DNA of 64,000 bases from positions 868,001 to 932,000 of the forward strand of contig CANNEK010000002.1 of assembly GCA_947503625.1 (NCBI GenBank), in the 5' to 3' direction. The translations under genes were made by a program, and so were the position numbers. Positions within the stretch are counted from its first letter, which is position 1; every line of letters begins with the position of its first letter. The notes below the pieces were generated by a model that made no database searches, was not told where the DNA came from, and was given only the letters and a program-made list of their open reading frames with translations. Shown piece after piece: positions 53,707 to 60,772 of the stretch. Source of the stretch: an uncultured Kordiimonas sp. (GTDB taxonomy: Bacteria > Pseudomonadota > Alphaproteobacteria > Sphingomonadales > Kordiimonadaceae).

Positions 53707-54165
53707 CTAGAGCTTACGTTGCATGTAAACCACATCGTCTTCCGGGTTGAAATTATACGGCTCTATCTCCGTGAACCCAAGCTTATGGTATAGCGCCACA
53801 GCAGCCTCAAGCCGCCGTAAACTGTCCAGCAGCATCTTGTCGTAGCCCATGGTTCTGGCTTCTTCCATCAATCGCTCGCACAGCAGCCGCCCGGCCCCTG
53901 TGCCGCGTCCTTCAGGCATCACATACAGGCGTTTCATCTCGCATACCTGGGGGTCATGTTCCTTGAGGGCAACGGCGCCAACGGGTTTTTCATTCACTTT
54001 CGCAATCAGCATCAGTTGATAAAATCCCGGGAAAGCCCCCATTTCTTCGTCGATGCCCTGGAACCCGAGGTCAATGGGCAGGAAGTCTATGAAGGCTTCA
54101 AAAATTGTTTTTACCGCAGCAATGTCGCCTGGCGTGGTTGCGCGGATGATGGTGAGATTGCTCAT
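53707..54165 (-). CDS. GNAT family N-acetyltransferase
   Basis: 152 residues from the ATG at 54165, with GGAGG eight bases upstream; the longer frame starts five codons earlier. GNAT motif A is VMPEGRGTGAGRLLCERLME, with the RGTGAG acetyl-CoA loop. LDSLRRLEAAVALYHKLGF is motif B. It overlaps the stop of the upstream MarR-GNAT gene as ATGA, so the two are translationally coupled. Substrate unknown. Confidence 0.88.
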   Translation of the reverse strand: MSNLTIIRATTPGDIAAVKTIFEAFIDFLPIDLGFQGIDEEMGAFPGFYQLMLIAKVNEKPVGAVALKEHDPQVCEMKRLYVMPEGRGTGAGRLLCERLMEEARTMGYDKMLLDSLRRLEAAVALYHKLGFTEIEPYNFNPEDDVVYMQRKL

Positions 54166-55112
54166 TGTGAAGGCCTCCATTCCATATAATAGTTGGAACG
54201 CCGGTAAGGACTGCTGTGTGGGCTCGGTTTTTCCACAAAGTCCAGTTTTTCATATAGCTTGATTGCAGGCGTGAGCACCGTGTTCGTCTCCAGGAACAAC
54301 AACGTGCCTGCGCGGGCCTGAAAGCGTTCAATCACTTTTTCGCACAAGGCACGGCCCATGCCGCCCTGTTGAACACGGGGGTCAACGCCAAGTTTCGTCA
54401 GCTCAAACCTGCCCGGTTTGTCCAGTTTCATCGCGACGGTTCCGACAGCTTCCCCGCCCACAATCGCAAAGTAAATCTCGCCGCCTTTGTCGAGAATTGT
54501 ACCTTCAGGGTCTGACAGCATGGTTTCATCAACCGGTTCGACCGCGAAGTATTCCTTCAGCCACCATATGTTCAGCTCATGGAATGCCTGTCGCCAGCGG
54601 GCATCATAGGGAACAAGCTCAAACCGTGCGTGCGACTGGGGCGCATAGAGTTTTTCCTGCAGGCGGTCATACACAGATTTGCGGCGAAACGCCTGTTCGA
54701 CACCGGCAATAGCGCCCAGAAGGTCAATGCCGCTCTCGGCAACTGCGTCTTTCACCACCGCTTCCACCGCCATCCATGTTGGTTTCAGCTTTTCAACCAC
54801 CCGCACACCATGGTCCGTGAGGTGCACGCGTTTTTGACGGCCATCATCCGTTGCACGGGTTTCAAAAATACCAAGGCCAACCAGTTTTTTAATCGTCTGG
54901 CTCACAGCCGAATGGCTGAAACCGGCCAGTGACGCAATCTCGTTTATGGTAAGTGGCCCCCGCTCCACGATGGCATACAGTGCATAAAAGTGCCCGGTGC
55001 GGAACTCTATGCCCGCTTCTGCATAAACTTTTTCCATACCGTTGGTCAGCGTTTCAATCAGCCGCCGCATGCGGGTACCAAGACCCAGTTCGAAATAGAG
55101 CTCGTTTCCCAT
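54162..55112 (-). CDS. MarR-GNAT bifunctional regulator/acetyltransferase
   Basis: 316 residues. An N-terminal MarR winged helix (about 5-145; GPLTINEIASLAGFSHSAVS, TRATDDGRQKRVHLTDHG) is fused to a C-terminal GNAT domain (about 165-316; LGVDPRVQQGGMGRALCEKV, LFLETNTVLTPAIKLYEKLD). Such fusions link DNA binding to acetyl-CoA-dependent modification of small molecules or proteins. GGAGA precedes the ATG. A perfect 20-bp palindrome over its promoter suggests autorepression. The downstream GNAT is in the same unit. Confidence 0.92.
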   Translation of the reverse strand: MGNELYFELGLGTRMRRLIETLTNGMEKVYAEAGIEFRTGHFYALYAIVERGPLTINEIASLAGFSHSAVSQTIKKLVGLGIFETRATDDGRQKRVHLTDHGVRVVEKLKPTWMAVEAVVKDAVAESGIDLLGAIAGVEQAFRRKSVYDRLQEKLYAPQSHARFELVPYDARWRQAFHELNIWWLKEYFAVEPVDETMLSDPEGTILDKGGEIYFAIVGGEAVGTVAMKLDKPGRFELTKLGVDPRVQQGGMGRALCEKVIERFQARAGTLLFLETNTVLTPAIKLYEKLDFVEKPSPHSSPYRRSNYYMEWRPSQ

Positions 55113-55142
55113 TGTTTCGCATCTCCGGAATCAATACAATTA

Positions 55143-55173
55143 ATTATATAAGTACTTATATAAATACAGGCAA
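55143..55173 (-). promoter_or_regulatory. MarR-type operator overlapping the promoter
   Basis: TTATATAAGTACTTATATAA (55144-55163) is a perfect 20-bp palindrome. The leftward -10 TATAAT (55148-55143) lies inside or against it, and TTGCCT (55173-55168) is a fair -35 with 19-bp spacing. The palindrome begins 32 bp upstream of the MarR-GNAT start codon. Binding would block RNA polymerase directly. Confidence 0.75.
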
Positions 55174-55315
55174 GATGAAATTACCGACCGGGAAATGCGA
55201 GTGCGGGTTATCAAGGATCAGCTTTGGGTCGTGATAAAATCCGGATGTGAACAACCGGCGATATCTCGCTGGTTACCGTAAGGTCGGGAACGCGATGCGT
55301 TCATGCGTCAGCGCA

Positions 55316-55840
55316 CTAATCGATTTCTTCTGCTGCATAAACCCCCCAGACATGACGGCGTTCAATCCAGGCGCTGGTACCATCAACAACCACTTCGCAC
55401 CAAAGTCCTTTGCAGGCGTCAATCTCGCCGATTACGCCGGGTTCCGCCGTGAGCAGCACGTCGGCACCCAGGTTTGGTTCTGCATATAGTTCGCGGGTCT
55501 TGCCGCGAATCATCACGGAACGATCACCGTATAGAAGCGAAACAAGCATCCAGCCGGTTGTGCCCTCGTGGTCGCGCACTTTGCGCCAGGCACCAAATTC
55601 GTCGATCACTTCCAAAGGCAGACCTCGCCGCGAATAAACCCACGCGACAGGATATTGCCGTCCGGGGCCCGTGCGCATGTTGGCCTTCGACGCACTCATG
55701 GAAACGAATCGGGGCAGCGGGTTACCGCTTGGCCCAACCGTTGGCCCAGTCGGTTGAATTGCCATTGCAGGAGCGACCGACCCGACCATCAGCATGAAAG
55801 CTGTTACCAGCCCGGAGCCCATGCGTGCGAAGGGTTTCAT
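55316..55840 (-). CDS. Secreted SH3-like domain protein
   Basis: 174 residues from the ATG at 55840 (MKPFARMGSG), preceded by AGGACGGGG; the longer open frame was rejected. A signal peptide (1-29) precedes two bacterial SH3-like repeats of the SH3_4 type: SASKANMRTGPGRQYPVAWV, RRGLPLEVIDEFGAWRKVRD, GTTGWMLVSLLYG and AWIERRHVWGVY. Likely binds cell-wall peptides in the periplasm. It is divergent from the 2-hydroxyacid dehydrogenase gene, a pairing common in alphaproteobacteria. Confidence 0.88.
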   Translation of the reverse strand: MKPFARMGSGLVTAFMLMVGSVAPAMAIQPTGPTVGPSGNPLPRFVSMSASKANMRTGPGRQYPVAWVYSRRGLPLEVIDEFGAWRKVRDHEGTTGWMLVSLLYGDRSVMIRGKTRELYAEPNLGADVLLTAEPGVIGEIDACKGLWCEVVVDGTSAWIERRHVWGVYAAEEID

Positions 55841-56034
55841 TGCCCCGTCCTGCTTGCTGCCCTTTGAAAACCTGTTGCCCCGTGCCACAATCAACCCCTT
55901 GTCGCTTGGTATTTGCGAGTGCCGCTTGCATCTGCTAGAGAAACCACAGTTTGGCCGCAAGGCCGTTCTGCGGCACTACCGTTCCGTCGCTTTGATGCCC
56001 AACTGCGAGGGCCAAGAAAAGGGTATTTTTACGC

Positions 56035-57027
56035 ATGAGTCAAACAGGAATAAAGCACCGCCCCAAGGTTATCGTGACGCGCAAATTACCCGACCTGATC
56101 GAGACGCGCATGGCTGAATTGTTTGACGTGTCCCTGAACCTTGCAGATGCGCCGATGGATGCCGCAGCGCTGACGGCTGCTGTTGCAGAGGCTGACGTGC
56201 TGGTGCCGACAGTAACGGACGATATCAGTGCCGAGATTATCAATGCGGCTGGTGACAAGCTGAAGCTGATCGCCAATTTTGGCGCAGGCGTCGATCATAT
56301 CGACCTGAAAGCTGCAGCCGAAAAGGGTATCAATGTCACCAATACGCCGGGCGTGCTGACGGAAGATACCGCAGACCTTACAATGGCGCTGCTGCTTTCG
56401 GTGCCGCGGCGTTTGTTTGAAGGCGAGAAGATTTTACGTGCTGGTGAATGGACTGGCTGGACGCCCACATTCCTGATGGGCCGCCGTATTCAGGGCAAGC
56501 GCCTTGGTATCATTGGCATGGGTCGCATCGGCCGGGCCGTGGCGCGCCGGGCGCGCGCTTTTAATATGGCCGTGCATTACCATAATCGCACGCAGTTGCC
56601 CCCTGAAGTGGAAGGCGACCTTGAGGCCACATACTGGGAAGACCTGGACCAGATGCTGGGCCGAATGGATGTGGTGTCGGTTAATTGCCCGCTGACAGCA
56701 GATACGCACCGTCTCCTGAACCGGGATCGCCTGAAAAAGCTGCAGCCCCATGCGGTCATCATCAACACCGCACGCGGCGAAATCATCGACGAGGAAGCCC
56801 TCGCAGACCTTATTGAAGTGGGCCGTATCGCAGGCGCTGGCCTTGATGTGTTTGAACAGGAACCCCAAATCAATCCCAAGCTGCTGGAGCTCGACAATGT
56901 TGTGCTGTTGCCGCATATGGGCAGTGCAACCGTAGAGGCCCGCACAGCCATGGGCGAGAAAGTGCTGATCAATATTCAGGCGTTTGTCGATGGCCATCGC
57001 TCGCCCGACAGGGTCTTGCCGATCTGA
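56035..57027 (+). CDS. D-2-hydroxyacid dehydrogenase (glyoxylate/hydroxypyruvate reductase type)
   Basis: 330 residues. Substrate loop FGAGVDHIDLKAA, nucleotide-binding LGIIGMGRIGRAVARRA and the catalytic Arg-Glu-His in INTARGEIIDEEAL, DVFEQEP and LLPHMGSAT. It reduces glyoxylate or hydroxypyruvate with NAD(P)H, or acts on a related 2-keto acid. The signature is closest to GyaR/GhrA-like enzymes. Start ATG at 56035. Confidence 0.9.
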   Translation: MSQTGIKHRPKVIVTRKLPDLIETRMAELFDVSLNLADAPMDAAALTAAVAEADVLVPTVTDDISAEIINAAGDKLKLIANFGAGVDHIDLKAAAEKGINVTNTPGVLTEDTADLTMALLLSVPRRLFEGEKILRAGEWTGWTPTFLMGRRIQGKRLGIIGMGRIGRAVARRARAFNMAVHYHNRTQLPPEVEGDLEATYWEDLDQMLGRMDVVSVNCPLTADTHRLLNRDRLKKLQPHAVIINTARGEIIDEEALADLIEVGRIAGAGLDVFEQEPQINPKLLELDNVVLLPHMGSATVEARTAMGEKVLINIQAFVDGHRSPDRVLPI

Positions 57028-57140
57028 GCCGCAGGTTTCTGATTGCAGGCAGGCATCGCACGCCTCACAGCTAAGTGAATTTTCGAGCCCGCTTCAAATC
57101 GGTAGTCTGCCGGTTAGGGTATCCATACAGGGAGAGTAGC

Positions 57141-58028
57141 ATGTGCGATGAGCTTACGGAAAAAGACAACAATGCATTTGAAAGCGCTGGCGGTGCTATC
57201 AATCGGCGCGACTTCAGCAAACTGGGAGCTGCCGGTATCCTGAGCCTGATGCTGCCAACAGCCGCAATGGGACGCGACCTTCTTGAAGTTGTCGAGTCGG
57301 ACGTCGATGTGCCAATGAACAAGGGTATATCTGACAGCTATTTTGTCCGGCCCGCGTCCGGTGCGCACGCGGGTGTTTTGATGTGGCCCGACATCCGTGG
57401 TTTGCGCCCGGCGTTCCGTGCCATGGGTAAACGCCTTGCGATGAGCGGCTATTCCGTGCTGGTCGCCAACCCTTTTTACCGTGACGCCAAAGCGCCGGTG
57501 GTAGCCCCGGGCGAGCAGTTCAGTGACCCGGACGTGCGCGCCCGGGTCATCCCGATGGCTCGCAAACTAACGCAAGATGCCGCCATGTCAGATGCGCGGG
57601 ACTATATCCGTTTTCTGGACGGCCAAAGCGAGACAGATACCACCCGCAAGGTTGGCACCATGGGCTACTGCATGGGTGGACCACTGATTATGCGGACGGC
57701 GGCTGCGGTGCCCGACCGTGTGGGTGCCGCCGCATCGTTCCACGGTGGTGGGCTTGTGACTGATCGGCCCGACAGCCCCCATCTTCTGATCCCCAATTCG
57801 CCTGCGCATGTTTTGCATGCGGTGGCGGAGAATGATGACGAGCGCAACCCTACAGCCAAGACCGTGCTTGCAGAAACCTATGCGACCAATGGCATTCCGG
57901 CAGAGATTGAAGTCTATGAGGGCACGCTGCATGGCTGGTGCCCGCCTGACAGTCAGGTTTACAACGAAACACAGGCTGAGCGCGCGTGGGCCCGCACGCT
58001 GGCCTTGTTTGAGCGTACGCTGGCGTAA
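57141..58028 (+). CDS. Tat-exported dienelactone hydrolase family protein
   Basis: 295 residues from the ATG at 57141, with GGGAGAG upstream. A twin-arginine signal (INRRDFSKLGAAGILSLMLP) is visible at about 20-41. The alpha/beta-hydrolase domain has the nucleophile Cys in MGYCMGGPLIM and the His in YEGTLHGWCPP; an Asp in VAENDDERN completes the triad. DLH enzymes open lactones or esters. A Tat signal suggests the enzyme folds before export to the periplasm. It is convergent with the PepSY gene. Confidence 0.86.
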   Translation: MCDELTEKDNNAFESAGGAINRRDFSKLGAAGILSLMLPTAAMGRDLLEVVESDVDVPMNKGISDSYFVRPASGAHAGVLMWPDIRGLRPAFRAMGKRLAMSGYSVLVANPFYRDAKAPVVAPGEQFSDPDVRARVIPMARKLTQDAAMSDARDYIRFLDGQSETDTTRKVGTMGYCMGGPLIMRTAAAVPDRVGAAASFHGGGLVTDRPDSPHLLIPNSPAHVLHAVAENDDERNPTAKTVLAETYATNGIPAEIEVYEGTLHGWCPPDSQVYNETQAERAWARTLALFERTLA

Positions 58029-58049
58029 AGCTTTTTAACGGGCCATCTA

Positions 58050-59195
58050 TTAGGGGCCGTGTTGCTCTGCATCCGCTGTATTTTTCTGGAACAAGGGCCG
58101 GATCAGGCGTCTGTAACTTAGCGCAAGCCCGGTCCAGACCAGGAAGATACCCGCAAGCGAACCAAGTCCCGCGAGCGTTTGGCCAATCCACCCGAGCACT
58201 TCACCGGTGTGCAGAAAACGCACGGTAATGCGTGCCTTGCCGCCAGGTGTGCGCTCGTCAAAAGGGCGAGCCTGCGCCGTAAGTGTGCCATCCAGCTGTG
58301 CGGTTGCTGTCCAGCGTTTGTGATACTGCGCGCCGTTGCCCATATCCACCTCAAACGACGTGGGCAGATGCCGGGGCGATAAGGCTTTCAGTGATATGGT
58401 CTGCCATCCGGGGTGTGCTATGGCCACCGCGTCAAAACGCGCCTGCAACGTCAGGCCGGACGCTGCATTGTCAGGCGCTGGCTGCAAGGTTTCTTCTTGG
58501 GCGTTGCTCCGCCGCCGTTGTGGCGGTTCTTCACCGTATGCGGCATACAAGAGCTCGTTCGCCCAGCGGTAGTTGAACACGGTCGCGGTTGTCGCCATCA
58601 CAATGATCGGCACCAGCATCCACACACTGAACACATGATGCCAGTTATAGTCCCGCGCATGGCCGCTTTTGTATGCGCGCCGGAACATCAGCCTGCTTTT
58701 TGTTGCAGTCCAGCGCATCACCGGCGGCAGCCACAGATAAGCGCCCGAAAGCGCGAGGAAGATGAACACAAGGTTTGCCGCCCCGGTGATCGCCCGGCCT
58801 GTCGCGCGGTCTTCGCCTGTCATCGCAAACCAGCGGTGAATGCGGGTCACGGTGTCCATGAACGCTTCGGTGCCGGTTTCGGCATTAGCGGTAATCTCGC
58901 CGGTAACCGGGTGCATCAGGTGCTTTGTGCGTCCAACATACAGGCGCACAGGTTGGGCCGGATCGCTGGAGATATCGATCTCTGCCGCGGCGGCCTTGTC
59001 GAGCGCAAGTGCACTGATTTCGTCAATCGTCAATCGTTGGCCCGCAATGGGGCCAACAAGGCCTGCTTCCGCCGAAGCAATCATCTGCCGCTCGTAGGTT
59101 AGCAATACACCGGTTACGGACATCATCAGTATCACAAGGCCCGCCACCACACCTGCACTGAGGTGCGCCCAGAAAAACACGCTTCTTATCGACAT
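58050..59195 (-). CDS. PepSY-associated transmembrane protein
   Basis: 381 residues from the ATG at 59195 (MSIRSVFFWAHLSAG), GGAG six bases upstream. It has four membrane helices in the PepSY_TM arrangement: FWAHLSAGVVAGLVILMMSV, ITGAANLVFIFLALSGAYLW, VFSVWMLVPIIVMATTATVF and a last helix near 355. The periplasmic segment between helices carries PepSY-like strands. Members are often linked to siderophore or iron uptake as reductases, but no iron genes are adjacent, so the role here is uncertain. Confidence 0.87.
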   Translation of the reverse strand: MSIRSVFFWAHLSAGVVAGLVILMMSVTGVLLTYERQMIASAEAGLVGPIAGQRLTIDEISALALDKAAAAEIDISSDPAQPVRLYVGRTKHLMHPVTGEITANAETGTEAFMDTVTRIHRWFAMTGEDRATGRAITGAANLVFIFLALSGAYLWLPPVMRWTATKSRLMFRRAYKSGHARDYNWHHVFSVWMLVPIIVMATTATVFNYRWANELLYAAYGEEPPQRRRSNAQEETLQPAPDNAASGLTLQARFDAVAIAHPGWQTISLKALSPRHLPTSFEVDMGNGAQYHKRWTATAQLDGTLTAQARPFDERTPGGKARITVRFLHTGEVLGWIGQTLAGLGSLAGIFLVWTGLALSYRRLIRPLFQKNTADAEQHGP

Positions 59196-59385
59196 AAAAA
59201 CTCCGGCTGAATGTTTACGCATTGCCATGCCTGCGCGCTTTGTGCAAGGCCGCGCGGTGATAATTTTTTTGGGGATTGTTCCGGGAGCTTTCCTGTATGT
59301 GGTGCCTGTTTGTCACCGATAACCCCTGCCGGGCAAACCACCACATCATTTGTTTAGAAATTTTTAGCAATTGGCGTATTAGGCT

Positions 59386-59673
59386 ATGCTTGCATGGCCG
59401 GGGGCGCCCAAGACGAAGCGGACTGGTGTGGCCTTTTCATCCGAAGATGTAGATTCTCTCCTGGAGCTTGTGCGCCGTGAGCACGGCGATTTTGCGCTGG
59501 CGCATGTCAGCCGCTATGTCGACCAGCTGCGCCGGGACGGAGAGCAGCGCAGCGCCGACTTGTGGTCCATGGTGCTGGCAAAACTATATCAGCATGTCCA
59601 GCTTGAAAAGCGCGTTCAGTCCAATACCGAAGTTGTCAAGCCAACACCCATTGTGCTCGTCAAAACCGATTGA
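59386..59673 (+). CDS. Small hypothetical protein
   Basis: 95 residues from the ATG at 59386; a GTG at 59428 would give 81 residues and may be the true start, since neither has a strong ribosome site. The body is helical: SSEDVDSLLELVRREHGDFA, HVSRYVDQLRRDGEQRSADL, WSMVLAKLYQH. It weakly resembles small alphaproteobacterial DUF6961-like helical proteins. No function can be assigned. It is convergent with the DsbB-like gene. Confidence 0.55.
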   Translation: MLAWPGAPKTKRTGVAFSSEDVDSLLELVRREHGDFALAHVSRYVDQLRRDGEQRSADLWSMVLAKLYQHVQLEKRVQSNTEVVKPTPIVLVKTD

Positions 59674-59698
59674 GCGAATTTCCTGGCGGTTTTTTGGG

Positions 59699-60145
59699 TC
59701 ACGTATTTTCTGTGTCTGCCTCGTGCGCCTCTGTTTCCACCTCTTGTGCGCGCCAGCTCCAGATCAGCAGTAGAAGCCCGGTGATGATGAAAAGCGCGAA
59801 GCCCGATAGCATCCAGCTGTTCACATACCAGTTTTCGCCCCATTCAAACTCGCCGCCTGAAATGCGCGCCCAGCCACGGAAATGCTGGGTGCCCCCCACG
59901 ACCAGGCCAAGGGCGGCAAACACGCTTGCCAGATAGCGGCTGATCCAGTGCGTGGGATTGGGCATAAGATAGAGGATGCCGAGCAAACCAATAACCGTGC
60001 GCTGCGTGCGGCAGAAGGGGCATTCATACACAAGGCCGGTTAGATCAACTGCCCAGGTTACGATGCTGATAATGACCGCCGTGATGCCGACGATCGTTTT
60101 GTTGCGCCACAGCCAGTTCAGAAGCTGGTCATCCCAGGATGTCAT
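59699..60145 (-). CDS. DsbB-like four-helix membrane protein
   Basis: 148 residues, four predicted membrane helices (about 17-36, 49-58 short, 65-85 and 110-132). The loop between the first two helices holds YECPFCRTQRTVIGLLG, with Cys42 and Cys45 and Gln48-Arg49 matching the DsbB CxxCxxQR motif. The second, periplasmic cysteine pair of DsbB is missing. It may be a disulfide or quinone redox protein with a reduced mechanism. The start ATG has GGGGGGAA upstream. No dsbA gene is near. Confidence 0.72.
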   Translation of the reverse strand: MTSWDDQLLNWLWRNKTIVGITAVIISIVTWAVDLTGLVYECPFCRTQRTVIGLLGILYLMPNPTHWISRYLASVFAALGLVVGGTQHFRGWARISGGEFEWGENWYVNSWMLSGFALFIITGLLLLIWSWRAQEVETEAHEADTENT

Positions 60146-60340
60146 AAATTCCCCCCGTTAGTTTGCCCCGGTTCATCCACACCGGGTTCCAGAATATAAC
60201 CCGAAATGTAACCATAGAAAGCGCGCCCGGCAAATGGAACCTTGCTTTTGAAGCATGGCCCGCGCAGGTCCGTTTTTTGCCTTAATTTTGGGCAAAATGG
60301 CCCTGAAAGCATAAATTCCGGCGGTTTTGTGCGCTTTTCC

Positions 60341-60415
60341 TTGCAAATTCTGCCAACACCGCTATATCGCACCGAGGCGCAGCGGCGCGGCCACGAGGGT
60401 TGCGCGCCGTTTTTT
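60341..60415 (+). promoter_or_regulatory. csp promoter and terminator-like leader hairpin
   Basis: TTGCAA (60341-60346), a 16-bp spacer and TATATC (60363-60368) form the promoter. In the short leader, GGCGCG (60384-60389) pairs with CGCGCC (60403-60408), followed by GTTTTTT (60409-60415). The stem ends 25 bp before the csp start codon. It could terminate or retard transcripts at normal temperature. Confidence 0.55.
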
Positions 60416-60439
60416 CAACCAGCGCATAAGGATTAGATA

Positions 60440-60649
60440 ATGGCTAACGGTACAGTTAAATGGTTCAACGCGACCAAAGGTTTTGGTTTTATTCAGCCTG
60501 AAGATGGCGGCAACGACGTGTTTGTTCACATCAGCGCAGTGGAAGCAGCAGGCCTTCGTGGCTTGAATGACGACCAGAAAGTTTCTTACGAGATCGAAGC
60601 AGGCCGCGATGGCAGATCATCTGCAGTGAGCCTGGAGCTGCGCGACTAG
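60440..60649 (+). CDS. Cold-shock protein (CspA family)
   Basis: 69 residues. The RNP1 and RNP2 motifs KGFGFIQ and VFVHIS of the cold-shock domain are intact, starting [18 protein letters not shown]. It binds single-stranded nucleic acid as an RNA chaperone. AAGGA precedes the ATG. It is a single-gene unit bounded by a leader hairpin and a downstream terminator. Confidence 0.96.
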   Translation: MANGTVKWFNATKGFGFIQPEDGGNDVFVHISAVEAAGLRGLNDDQKVSYEIEAGRDGRSSAVSLELRD

Positions 60650-60671
60650 TCGCACAGACCATACGGTTTCG

Positions 60672-60702
60672 AAAAGGTCCGCATGTTTGCGGGCCTTTTT
60701 TT
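60672..60702 (+). terminator. Intrinsic terminator of the csp gene
   Basis: AAAAGGTCCGCA-TGTT-TGCGGGCCTTTT is a 12-bp stem with one G-U pair. It is extended by further T residues. It begins 23 bp after the csp stop. Confidence 0.9.
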
Positions 60703-60772
60703 GTGCGGGTGAGTGGTGGAAGAATAAACCCTTTTGTCACCCGCAAGTGCTGCGGGTCAGAGTTTTACATCC

